64,000 bases of DNA from Anaeromyces robustus (Eukaryota; Neocallimastigomycota; Neocallimastigomycetes; Neocallimastigales; Neocallimastigaceae), in the NCBI GenBank assembly GCA_002104895.1, contig MCFG01000143.1, positions 28,501 to 92,500 on the forward strand, written 5' to 3'. Position numbers and translations under genes: made by a program. Position 1 is the stretch's first letter, and each line of letters starts with the position of its first letter. Below are positions 12,476 through 23,556 of the stretch, in pieces. The notes beneath the pieces were generated by a model. That model was given only the letters and a program-made list of their open reading frames with translations. It was not told the DNA's origin and made no database searches.

Positions 12476-12906
12476 TTTAATTTTTATTTTAATTATTTTT
12501 GTATTTATTTCATTATTAATAATAAAAATAATTTATTTAATAGAATATTAAATAGAAAATTATACTTAGCACAAATGTATTATTTTTTTAAAAAAAAATC
12601 ACTTGTACATAGTGTAATAAATTAAAAAAAAAGATAATAAATTGTTTATATTAAAATTTTTATTTTATCCTTGAACCAAAATATAACAATTTTTATAAAT
12701 AAATAAAAAAGAATTATTTTATTATTTATTATTTTATTATTATTTTATTATTTATATATTATTTATTTATTTATTATTTATTTATTTATTTATTACTGAA
12801 TTTTTATATGTTTGTCTTGTAATAATCATGATATATTTATTATTATTATTTATTATTTATTTATTATTTGTAAAGTTTTAGTTTGGTTTCAGGATTAACT
12901 TGGTGT

Positions 12907-13062
12907 CAATAATATATTAATAAATATAATAAAATTATTTTTTATTAATAATAATTAATAATTAAAATTTATTTCAAGCCTTAAACAATAATATATTAAT
13001 AAATATAATAAAATTAATTTTTATTTAATAATAATTAATAATTAAAATTTAATTCAAGCCTC
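12907..13062. repeat. 79-bp direct repeat, two copies
   Basis: Copies at about 12907-12982 and 12986-13062, each ending in caagcct, with a few differences. No coding content. Confidence 0.75.
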
Positions 13063-13898
13063 AAAAATAGTTTAAGAATAATTTAAATATTTTATCAATT
13101 TTATTATTAATAATTAGAATATTTTAGAAATTATTTTATTTCTGTAAAAATAATAATTATTAATGTATTAATAATATTTTTATGCTTTTAGTAATTAATC
13201 ATTTTCTATTACTAATAACTCATTTTCTATTAGTAATATTAGTTAATTTATTTATATAGTTTAAATTTAGAAAAAAAATATAAATATGAAGAAAAATCAC
13301 TTTTACATTTTTTCTTCATAAAAGAGATTATCGTCTGAATAATCCAAATTGAAGATTTAACCATAATCTTTATTAATTAATTTTTTATATCGATAGTTAG
13401 AAACAATTTATAAATTTAATTACTATTTAACTTTAATAAATAATAATATTCTTAAACTAAATTTTAAAAAAAAAAAAAAAAAAAGAAAAAATTTATTACA
13501 AGCCACATTTAATAACTTTCAGCCTATTTCGTTTGTTTAACCTTTTGATACTTGGTCGTAACAATAATCTAATACGTAGGGTGTACAACTAATATTAATT
13601 TTATTATAAGTTTTAATATAAATATTGTTTCTTTATTTAATTTTATTTAATTATTTTGTTATTATATTTTATTAGATTATTATTAGGTTAATAATCTTAC
13701 AAAGAATGTAAGAATACATATTTCATCAATCTTTTATACATTATCATTGAACAATACAATAATATAAGTAAATTAATATTTATATTAATTATAATAATAT
13801 ATATTAAAAATAATATAAGAATATAATTTGTTAATAAAATAAAAGTATAATTTATATTCAACTGTATTATTAATAAAATTAATAATAATTAAATTGAG

Positions 13899-13985
13899 TA
13901 AGGATTTGGGGCGCATAAACATGCTTAATAATAATTATTTAATAGATATAATGTGGCTTATATCTATAATTCATTCAAATCCTTA
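13899..13985. repeat. Small foldback/MITE-like repeat with a GGGGCGCAT motif
   Basis: Arms taaggatttg (13899-13908) and caaatcctta (13976-13985) are perfect 10-bp inverted repeats. The left arm is followed directly by the ggggcgcat motif that also marks the inner edge of both terminal inverted repeats of the element at 18.3-19.1 kb. Confidence 0.5.
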
Positions 13986-14340
13986 ACAACGTCCTCTTCC
14001 AAGAATTCGTATTCCAAGCGAATTCAAAGAGTTATATAATTAAAATTTAAATATAAAATTTTATAAAGTTAAAATTTGAAATTTTTAAGACTAAAGTATA
14101 CTTTAAAAATAGTCTTTTAAATTTCACTCGAACAAAAGTTCGATTGGCCATGTGAAAAATAAAAGATAATAAAATTTTTGGAATTGTAACGGAACGGTAG
14201 TTCCAATATTACAATTGACACCGATATTGAAAACGTACACGAAAAGAAAATAAAATAAAAGAAAGTTAATTATACTTTGTAATATCGGAACACCTTTCCT
14301 TTGTTAATCCGGAAGGTCGGCGTCGATATATATTAGTATA
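13986..14340. other. GC-richer island of unknown identity
   Basis: An uncommon stretch with many C and G, including gtaacggaacgg and ggaaggtcggcgtcg, and repeated gatattg/aatatcgg words. There is no open frame. It could be a long terminal repeat or internal piece of an old mobile element, but I cannot match it to a family. Confidence 0.3.
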
Positions 14341-14788
14341 ATTTTAATTTATTTTTTATTTAAAATTTGTTTTATTAGAATATAGTTTTATTAATTATTA
14401 AAAATTAATAATAACTAATCTTTGTAGTATTTCGAACTACTTATGAATTAATTATTACTAATATATATAAAAGTTATTAAAAGAATAAAAGCACAAAGAA
14501 AAATATTTTAACTAAAAGTTTTACACCTATTTATACTTTTTGCGGAAAAATAGTTTTAAAAATAAAAGTTCATAAAAAATAATAAAAATTGCTAGAAACT
14601 AAGATATTTTGTTATAAAATGAATCTCATAGAAAAATAAAGAAATATTATATAATTTTTTCTTAAAGTTTCTAATTTTATTCCATGTAATTCTATAAAGA
14701 AATACAGAAATAAAATACAGAAACAAATACAGAATAAAATACAGAAATTTATAATAAATAAATTTAAAATAAAATTTTTATAAAATTT

Positions 14789-14862
14789 GGAACAAGGTGT
14801 GAGTCGAACCCAGAGTGTTCGCCCAGATGGTCATAGTTACTAACCACTAGACCATGGTTACT
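14789..14862 (-). tRNA. tRNA-like sequence, probable tRNA pseudogene or SINE head
   Basis: On the minus strand the 73-74 nt carry a near-perfect Pol III A box (TGGTCTAGTGG) and B box (GGTTCGACTC) at tRNA spacing, with a D-arm that resembles tRNA-Glu, -Asp or -His. The acceptor stem pairs at only about 5 of 7 positions, the T stem at about 3 of 5, and no convincing anticodon stem forms. It is therefore probably a decayed tRNA or tRNA-derived element rather than a working tRNA. The anticodon cannot be assigned. Confidence 0.45.
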
Positions 14863-14939
14863 GTTTTACTAATTGATGATAAAGAATGAACAATTAATCT
14901 TAATTTCATTAAGATTACTAAATTCTTTGTGGCTTGTAG

Positions 14940-17615
14940 AACTTTCCTACATTTTACAATTATTTTATACTATATTATATTAATGAAAATTACTTTTAAT
15001 TCAATTGATTATAAAATTTATAATAACAATATAAAACTACTTTTACAGAATTTTATTAATAATACTTAACTAAACCACCACAAAAATATGTTATAAATTT
15101 TCAGTTACTTATATTAATTTTATAATAATAATAAATAATAAATAATTAAATAATATATAATTATTATTATAATAATAAAATAATAATTATATTAACAATT
15201 TAAAATCAATTTAAAATAAATTCTTTTACAATTCTATTAGTAATAGTTTAGTAAATTTTCTGTTAAAATTCTAAAATATTCTCTTAAATATATTAATAAT
15301 TATAATAATAATAAATAGATAGTAATTAATTATTATATAATAAATATTTATAATAATTAACTAATAATTTTATTAACAATTTATATTCAAATTATTTTTG
15401 TTTTACTTAGTAATTATATTTTAAATTAGTTAGAAAATGTTAGATAGGCTTAACAAATTTTAACTTGTAAAAAAAATATAAATACGTGTAATTTTTAAAA
15501 TAATTTTTGAATTATGATCATTATCAATTAATCCTTAATCTTTTATTTTTTATTGATCTTTAATAATTCTTAATATTAAAAACTTAATAAATAAAATAAC
15601 TTTAAACTAAATAAAAATTTTAATTAACAAATCTTGAAGTGTTTTTAAATATTTTGTTTGTTATAATCCATTTATTAATTTTATGAACCGTAACATTGAT
15701 AAATAATTAAATTAATAAATAATAATTAATTATAATGATTGATTTTTAGGTTAAATCAAAAATAACCTAAAATTCATTAAAGATCAATTTAATAATTTAC
15801 CAAAAATTTACAACAAAATTAACTTAACTTCTTCTAGAAAGATATAATAAAATTTAATTTATCAAATTAAATTAATAAATATTATTAAATAAAATTCATT
15901 ACTTCGAGAAATTACTTTTAATATTAATAAAAATAATAAATTACACTTTAAAAGTAAACAGAACACAAAATGAATACTTTAGACAATGTTTTAATACTTT
16001 TATTAAAATAAAATAAATATTATTATTAATAATTATTATAAAATTATAAATTAAAACACTTTAATAATATAACATGACTTTAAAATAATTCTTAATTATT
16101 CTTTATAATATAATAATAATTCTAAATTAAAAATAACAATTAATTTTATTAAAAATTAATAAACAAATTTATTTATTTTATTATTCTAAATACTTCTTTT
16201 ATTAATACTTTAATTATTTTTCTACATTCTAAATAATTCTTTTATTAATATTTTATATTTAATATTTTATTCTATTTGTTTATTTTATTAATTATTTTAT
16301 TGTAAATAATTATTCTTTTATTTCTTTTATTGTAAATAGTTTAAATTTCAAGAAAAATATAAATATCTGTAAATATTTCATGTAAATTTTCTCTTCGCTA
16401 ATTACAACATAGAATTAGTCATATAAAATAATTAAAACATAGTTTAGTTTTAAATAGTATAATTTAATAATTTTTAAATAATAAAAATTATAATAAAATT
16501 CAAGATTTATAAATAATTATTAGAATAGTCATATTCTTAATTTTAATTAATTTTAAAATTTATTTTAATAAATAAAATTAATAAAACATTTTTAATAATA
16601 AAACAATTTTTATTGTGTTTCTAATAAAACAAATTTTGTGTAAAAGAATAATTTAGACAATTATTCCAAAAGAACATAAATATTATCACTTTTCTTAGTA
16701 TAAGAAATTAAGATAATATTTTACATATGTTTCAAATTGAGTGATACAAGATAAACTTATATCTAATTATTTTATTTAAAGACAAGACAGCAGGGAAATA
16801 TTAACAAAACAATATATTCTAATATAACACAATTTATAATAATTATTTCATGTTTAATATAATAGTTTATTTATTTATTATTATTTATTATTACATTTTA
16901 TTATAATTATAATTGAATTTATCTAACTAATATTAATATTTAAACTAAACTTTATTATATAAACACTATTCCTTATTAATCTATATATTAACCTAGGAAA
17001 TTCTCAAATAAAATATTAAATTATTAAACTAAATATTAATTAAACCATTATAAAAATCTCTAAACTATATTATAAAAAACTCACTTGGGATTAACTTTCT
17101 CTCCATAGAAAGATCAAATATTAAAAATATAATAATAATAATTTCTTTTATATGTATTATTTAGTTATTTAGCCAATCAGAATTATTTATTTTTTCTTCT
17201 TAATACATGTTCAATCACCTGGTAGTAATAATATAAATCTCTATTTATATTGAGTCTGTATCATGAGAGATTCGTTACAGGAATATAAAAATTTGTTGAA
17301 TATAGCATTATTATTAAATATTAATAAAATATAATATATATTGATAAAATATTTTAATATTAATATTGATATAAATATTTTATAAATTTCAATATTGACA
17401 CATTGATATGAATAAAATTATAAAATTGATAATTATATATTTTTATATTTAAAAAAAATTATTTTTGATTCAAAAATTAAATTTTAAAATTTTGAAAAAA
17501 ATTTAATTTTTGGCCGTAGAATTAAATTTTTGAAATTTTTGAAAATTTTAAAAATTTTAAAAAAGTATTAATTCTTGATTTATTAATTAATTTATTATTA
17601 ATTTATATTAAAATT
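14940..17615. other. AT-rich intergenic DNA, no gene seen
   Basis: No supported frame on either strand. GC-containing patches at about 17085-17115 and 17205-17285 lie on the downstream side of the minus-strand Ty3/gypsy fossil, where a long terminal repeat would be expected, but no repeat pair was found. Confidence 0.4.
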
Positions 17616-18060
17616 TTATATTATAGTAATAGAAGCAGAGGTTCTATTACTATTAAGGTATTCAATAAAAATACGTTGGTTTCGAGGGTTATCTTCGACT
17701 TCAGAAGATGGAACCCAATTATAAGCAGTACGATATTTATAACGAACTCTATATTCGTACTGTTTATTCTTATAATTCGGTCTGAAACCAGAAATTTCGA
17801 CAATATCCTTAATGGTTATCTTCGACTTCAGAAGATGGAACCCAATTATAAGCAGTATGATATTTATAACGAACTCTATATTCGTACTGTTTATTCTTAT
17901 AATTCGTTCTGAAACCAGAAATTTCGACAATATCCTTAATAGATTCAGGATCTTTGTTTCTTTTGGAGAAACGAGTGGGCACAGGAGTGAAAGGTTCTAA
18001 TTCTGATATATGAAAAACATTATAGTGTTTAGGAAAAGGTGACTAGGGTTAAGATTTTAA
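17616..18060 (-). mobile_element. Ty3/gypsy retrotransposon fossil: integrase C-terminus with chromodomain
   Basis: Minus-strand translation gives an integrase-tail block (YNVFHISELEPF) followed by a chromodomain-like segment (YEYRVRYKYRTAYNWVPSSE). This is the layout of chromodomain-bearing Ty3/gypsy elements. The chromodomain part is present as a 127-bp tandem duplication (about 17687-17813 and 17814-17940) with very similar copies. Only this terminal scrap remains; reverse transcriptase, protease and paired long terminal repeats are absent. It is broken. The duplication looks younger than the loss of the element body. Confidence 0.7.
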
Positions 18061-18254
18061 TGATCATTTTATTAATTATTTGGAATTGTATGCGTTAAAA
18101 AAAAATAAAATAAAGGAGAAAAAGGATGAAAATAGAGTAAAAAAAACTATATATATAAAATTATATATATAGAAAAAATTTATGAAAAACAAAGTATATC
18201 AATAAAGATATATATATAAGTATTAAATCAGAAAAATTTTTTCTTGTGAAACAA

Positions 18255-19117
18255 TCTTGAGAGGGGAGAGTTGCATTTAGCAATGTTCCAATTTGCAATG
18301 TTGCATTTCGCAATGGGGCGCATAATTGTATAAATAATTAAATAAATAAAAATATAATATAAAGAATTATTTAATAATTCTTTTTTATTTAATAATATTT
18401 TTTTATTTAATAATATTTTTTTGTTTCAATATTTTTTTTATTTAATGATATTGAATATTTCTTCAATATTTTTTTTATTTAATATTTTAATAATATTGAA
18501 TAGTTTTTTTAATATTTCAAATCAAAAAAATTTTATAAAAATATTCAATTTTATAATGAATTTTTATTTTTATATTTTTTTTTTGTAAATAAGTAATTAA
18601 TAAAAAAATATTTAAAAATACATATATAATACTGTTATATTATTTATTATCTTTTATTTTATTTATTATTATTCATTTATCAAAAAAATAATATAAATAT
18701 ATTTAATTTTATAATAAATTTTTTTTTTTTTAATTTTTTTACTTATTTATTATCTTTTATTTTATTTATTATTATCATTTATCAAAAAAATAATATAAAT
18801 ATATTTAATTTTATAATAAATTTTTTTTTTTTTAATTTTTTTACTTTTTTTTTGTAATTAAGTAATTAATAAAAAAAGAAATATTTATTTATTTGTTTAT
18901 TTTCTATTCATTTATTTATATATATATTTTTTATTTATTTATTTAATTTTTTTAAATTCTATTTTATTTTATTTCATAACGTGGCTTTCATAATTTGTGT
19001 TAAAAAATTTTTCATTTTTTTATTTATTTTTATGCGCCTCATTGCAAAAATTTAATATGCGCCCCATATCATATTGCAAAATGCAACATTGCGAAATTCA
19101 ACACATTCTCTTGAGAG
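18255..19117. mobile_element. MULE-like non-autonomous DNA transposon with 9-bp target-site duplication
   Basis: tcttgagag occurs at 18255-18263 and again at 19109-19117, flanking imperfect inverted repeats of about 55 bp. The left end (18264-18320) and the reverse complement of the right end (19050-19108) both contain GCAATGTTGCATTT-type words and both end inward at GGGGCGCAT. The 9-bp duplication and long inverted repeats suit Mutator-like elements. The interior is AT-only with no transposase frame, and a roughly 100-bp motif in it is tandemly duplicated (about 18650-18840). Confidence 0.65.
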
Positions 19118-19361
19118 TAGTACAACAAAAATTAATGATAAAATAATCAAAATAAATTATAGTGAACTCATAAAAGGGTTGCACAATAAAATAAAATGAT
19201 AATAATATCAAAATTCTTGTTGTGTAACTCTGAGAAAAGTAACACAGTAAAAATTTTTAATAAATTGAGATAAATAATATAATAATAAAAAAGTAATAAA
19301 CCTATATATACTAAAGAAAGTAATGCTAAACGCATACAATCAAAAGTTATACATGAATTAT

Positions 19362-19494
19362 TAAAAATTATTATTACATGAGATATATAAAAAATAAAAC
19401 TAAGCTAAAATACGTTAATAAAATAAGGTTAAAAATTATTATTACATGAGATATATAAAAAATAAAATTAAGCTAAAATACGTTAATAAAATAA
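19362..19494. repeat. 68-bp direct repeat, two copies
   Basis: Copies begin at 19362 and 19430 and share acatgagatatataaaa and agctaaaatacgttaat with almost no difference. No coding content. Confidence 0.8.
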
Positions 19495-19569
19495 TACTAA
19501 AACCCTTACATTAATGTATTTTAATATTCTATTCTAAAGTTTTGCAAAATTTTTTCCAATTACGTGATC

Positions 19570-19656
19570 TGCAATACAAAATAAAATAATATAAAATAAA
19601 ATAAAATAAAATAAAATAAAATAAAATAATATAAAATAAAATAAAATAAAATAAAA

Positions 19657-19703
<47 letters not shown>
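19570..19703. repeat. (AAAAT)n followed by a perfect (AAT)n/(ATT)n palindrome
   Basis: A pentanucleotide tract passes into AAT units (about 19657-19680), then directly into ATT units (19681-19703). The last part is a perfect palindrome of about 46 bp centred at 19680/19681 that can extrude a cruciform. Confidence 0.85.
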
Positions 19704-19796
19704 AGTTTTAAATGCCGATTTATTATTAATAATATTTTTTATTCTCTGTATTTTATAAATATTTAAAATTATTTAATATTTGTTAAACTTTTAAAT

Positions 19797-19954
19797 ATGG
19801 TGTATAATAAGAAAAATAAATCTATAATAAAATATATAGAAGACCATGGTTGTTATGTTAATAAAAAAGAAAGAAATGAATATTTATTTATTGAATCAAA
19901 AAAAAAATATTATTTGAATAGAAAAGAATCATTTATATCAGATTTGGTTTGACA
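19797..19954 (+). pseudogene. Short unidentified reading frame, likely gene remnant
   Basis: An ATG-led frame of 52 codons (begins MVYNKKNKSIIKYIEDHGCY) ends at TGA, and a coding-like stretch (HEVDVYYKF) continues in frame past the stop. Its Cys, His, Asp and Glu content differs from the pure Lys/Asn/Ile shadow frames nearby. I do not recognise the family. Confidence 0.25.
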
Positions 19955-20595
19955 TGAAGTTGATGTATATTATAAATTTTAAAATGATAGAAAAAAAAAA
20001 AAGAAAATAAAAAGTACATAAATAAAAAGAGAGCAAATAATAAAATAATAAATATAATATTAATAATAATAATAAATTTATTTATTATTATATAATTATT
20101 ACTGTAAATTTTTGCGTATTTAAATAATCGGAATTTTAATATAGAAATAAATATATTTAGATTATTAGTATTTATTATAATATCAAGTAAATGTAAATAA
20201 TAAATATTATAATAATTTTGATAGATTTAATGAGCAATTAATTCATGTAGAAAGATTTTGTTTTAATATTTTTTAGAGTTTTATTATTAATGAAAGATTT
20301 ATTAAATTTTATTTTTATATAATAGTAATAAAATTATATTTTTGGATAGTGTAAGCACCTTTTTTTTTATTAGTTTAAATTGAATTAAAAAATAATAAAA
20401 TGGTAAATTTATGTGATTAAAACTATTTATTTCTATTTATTTCAATATTTATTTTATTTTATTTTTATAATTTAATAAAAATAATAATATTATTATAATT
20501 TATTGGAATAAAAAAATAAAAATTAATTTCAGTAAATTATATAAAATAAAAGTAATAAAAATAAATATTGTAATGAATTAAGCTAATATAATTAA

Positions 20596-21127
20596 TTTAT
20601 GATGATAATAAAAATATATTATATGTCCAATTTATGATGATAATAAAAATTTATTATATGTCCATAATTATATGTCCATAATAAAAATTTATTATAAGTC
20701 CAATTTATGATGATAATAAACATTTATTATATGTCCATAATTATATGTCCATAATAAAAATTTATTATATGTCCATAATTATATGTCCATAATAAAAATT
20801 TATTATATGTCCATAATTATATGTCCATAATAAAAATTTATTATATGTCCATAATTATATGTCCATAATAAAAATTTATTATATGTCCATAATTATATGT
20901 CCATAATAAAAATTTATTATATGTCCATAATTATATGTCCATAATAAAAATTTATTATATGTCCATAATTATATGTCCATAATAAAAATTTATTATATGT
21001 CCATAATAAAAATTTATTATATGTCCATAATTATATGTCCATAATAAAAATTTATTATATGTCCATAATTATATGTCCATAATAAAAATTTATTATATGT
21101 CCAATTTATGATGATAATAAAAATTTA
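20596..21127. repeat. 37-bp tandem array (tatatgtccat repeats)
   Basis: A 37-bp unit holding two tatatgtccataat words is repeated about ten times, with variant units (tttatgatgataataaaa) at both ends and one shortened unit near 20990. It ends about 160 bp before the Rpn-type gene. Confidence 0.9.
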
Positions 21128-21284
21128 ATAATAATTATATTTGCTATTTTGTAATATAATTATTATTAAATTATTATTTCTCTCCTAATTATTTTTATTA
21201 TTATTTTCTGTTTTTCTGTTTATTTATTTATTTATTTATTTGTCTGTTTGTTTGTTTGTTCGTTTGTTTGTTTTAGATCTGAAA

Positions 21285-22658
21285 ATGACTGATTCAAAAC
21301 AAAAAAAAATAATTAAATATCCTCCAAAATTTGATACTCCATTTAAAAATTTATTCAAAACAGAAGAAAATAAAAATTTGTTAATTGATTTTCTAAATGA
21401 AATATTGTATTATGAGAAAAAAAAAAGCAATAAAAATAATGAAAATGAAAATGTTTCCGATGAAGAAAGTAGTATTTCTGATTATGAAAATAGTAATTCT
21501 GATGAAGAGGAATATATTCCCATTGTTGATGTTAGATACAGAAATACCAGTTAAAGAAGACACAGATGCATTTATTATTGAAAAATTGGAAGATTCAGAT
21601 ACTGACGAAAAAGAAGATATTCTTAAAGAATTTAATGATGTAGAAAATAATGATTTAGTTGATGGTTCTAAAAAAAGAAAGAAAGAGAAGAAAAAGAATA
21701 ATGGTGACAAAAGAAAGAAGTTAAGAAGAGATTATTTTGAAGTAAAAACACCAAGATTAGATTCTTTAATAAATATTATAAGACAAAATTATGTAGAAGA
21801 AATTAAAAATAGAAAAACTATATTAAAATTTAAAAATTATAATACTATACAATTTGTTGCAATAACAAGAACAAATGAATTAATAAATATAGAAATTCAA
21901 TTACAAAATACTGATAATACATTTAAAAAAACACTTTTTTATGCATCAGACATAGTTACACATTCTTTAAAAAGTGGAATTATGTATAATACACTTCCAA
22001 AAGTAATAATGATTAATATTTTACATTATAATGTTTTTAATGATAAAGAATGTTTTAAAAGGTATTATAGTCTCAAAGATGATATTTTAAATAAAGAAGA
22101 AGAATTTAAAGGATTATTATATTTTCATTTTGTAGAACTTCCTAAATATGAAAAGTTACAAGTAGAAGAAAAAATGGATGAAAAAAATCTTTGGTTATTT
22201 TTTTAGTTGATCCTAATAATGAAATATTTACTAAAGATGGAGCTCCATCAAAATTTACTCAAGCCAGACAAGTTTTACTTTCATTAGAAAAAAGAAATAC
22301 AGCTTATATTGATGAATGTGATAAAGAAATGAGAGAATATAATGAATATTTAAAAGACCTGAAATATCGAGAAGAAATAGGAAAGAAAAAAGGAATAGAA
22401 ATAGGAAGGAAAAAAGAAATAGAAATAGGAAAGGAAGAAGAAATAAGAAAAATTAAAATTGAAATTGCATTACAAATGCTTAAAGAGAATGATAAGATTG
22501 AAAAAATAAAAAAATTAACTAAATTTAATTCTTTTGAAATATTAGAAATAAAAAAACTTTTGAATAAACCAGATGATACTACAATCAAGGAATCAGCAGA
22601 AAAATTAAAAATTGATTTTGATTCTTTAAAAAAAATTTATGAAGAAGTTAATGATTAA
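21285..22658 (+). pseudogene. Rpn-type PD-(D/E)XK nuclease/transposase, frame-broken copy 1
   Basis: Three overlapping frames give one family member. 21285-21554 has the N-terminal block (KYPPKFDTPFKNLF). 21397-22206 (useful from about 21530) has LDTEIPV, the core ELINIEIQLQN and SDIVTHSLKSG. 22191-22658 has FLVDPNN and the Lys/Glu-rich EIG(R/K)KK tail. ATG 21285 is chosen because it directly precedes the conserved block. A long acidic, then Lys-rich insert separates the N-terminus from the core. The first catalytic Asp seems replaced (IQFVAITRT). The family (recombination-promoting nucleases, many copies in gut fungi) cuts DNA. With two frame changes this copy is either dead or carries sequencing errors; the second change is in a T run near 22195. 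Confidence 0.75.
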
Positions 22659-22705
22659 AGTTTAGTTAGTATTTATAATAAAATGGTTATAATTTAAATA
22701 TATAA

Positions 22706-22915
22706 AAAAATGTAATTATAAGTAAAATATAATTATGAATAAAATGTAATTATGAATAAAATGTAATTATTAATAAAATGTAATTATTAATAAAATGTAA
22801 TTATTAATAAAATGTGATTATTAATAAAATGTAATTATTAATAAAATGTAATTATGAATAAAATGTAATTATGAATAAAATGTAATTATGAATAAATTGT
22901 AATTATTATTAATAA
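22706..22915. repeat. 17-bp tandem array downstream of the Rpn gene
   Basis: About eleven copies of taataaaatgtaattat, alternating with a gaataaaatgtaattat variant, starting within 50 bp of the Rpn stop codon. Confidence 0.85.
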
Positions 22916-23062
22916 AATGCTATCAATAAATAAATAAATAAATAAATAAATAAATTAATTAATTAATTAATAGTAATGAACAATAAATAAGTAGCTTATG
23001 TATTTATTATTATTATTTTTATTATTATTTTTATTATTTATTTATTTATTTATTTTTATATT

Positions 23063-23252
23063 TGAATCATACAAGAGGATACCGGTTTAGGCACGGAAGT
23101 GTGTCCTATACTCATCCTTGAATGATAACTTCAAATATTAGTGAGGATAAATCCTTTGCAGACGACTTAAATTTAGAACGAGATATTGTAAGCAGTAGAG
23201 TAGCCTTGTTGCTACGATCTGCTGAGATTAAGCCTATTGTTCTTTGATTTGT
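23063..23252 (+). rRNA. 28S rRNA, 3'-terminal fragment (isolated)
   Basis: The stretch gtaagcagtagagtagcc, the following tacgatctgctgagattaag and the end ctttgatttgt match the terminal helix region of eukaryotic large-subunit rRNA (yeast 25S ends with the same blocks). Upstream gtgaggataaatcc also matches. Only the last 190 or so nucleotides are present; no 18S, 5.8S or ITS is nearby. AT-rich simple repeats flank the fragment and its spacer. It is a displaced rDNA scrap and not a working gene. Confidence 0.9.
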
Positions 23253-23340
23253 TCTTTTTAAAAGAACTTTTTTTCTAGTGGGATGGTTTACGTAGGGTGG
23301 TCTATGTGAATGGACTTATCATTTGTTGTGTGTTAGATAG
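23253..23340 (+). other. Probable rDNA 3' spacer carried with the 28S fragment
   Basis: GC-richer DNA follows the 28S end directly, beginning with a perfect hairpin (gttcttttt/aaaagaac, 23251-23267) and then gtagggtggtctatgtg. It stops where ATTT repeats begin. Its presence implies that genomic rDNA, not mature rRNA, was copied here. Confidence 0.5.
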
Positions 23341-23556
23341 TTTTTTCATTTATTTATTAATTTATTTATTTATTTATTTATTTGTTTATTTATTTTTAAT
23401 AATTTTTAATTTATTACTTTTTATTTTTCTATTTCATATATACAATATATTTTATATTGTTTTATTACTTTAATTTTTTTTTATTTTTATTTTTATTATT
23501 ATCTTTTGAACTTTTATCTTGTGATTTTTAAATTAAACTATTTAGAAATTTTAAAT

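Larger units (their letters stand above)
13497..14938. other. Possible 1.4-kb element bounded by an 11-bp inverted repeat
   Basis: tacaagccaca at 13497-13507 and its reverse complement at 14928-14938 enclose most of the GC-richer DNA of this gap, including a tRNA-like sequence close to the right end. I see no coding frame inside. The short arms could match by chance, though GC-bearing 11-mers are rare here. Family unknown. Confidence 0.25.

Noticed and set aside
20596-21127. CRISPR-like array
   Set aside because: Units are contiguous 37-bp tandem repeats with no variable spacers, in a eukaryotic context.
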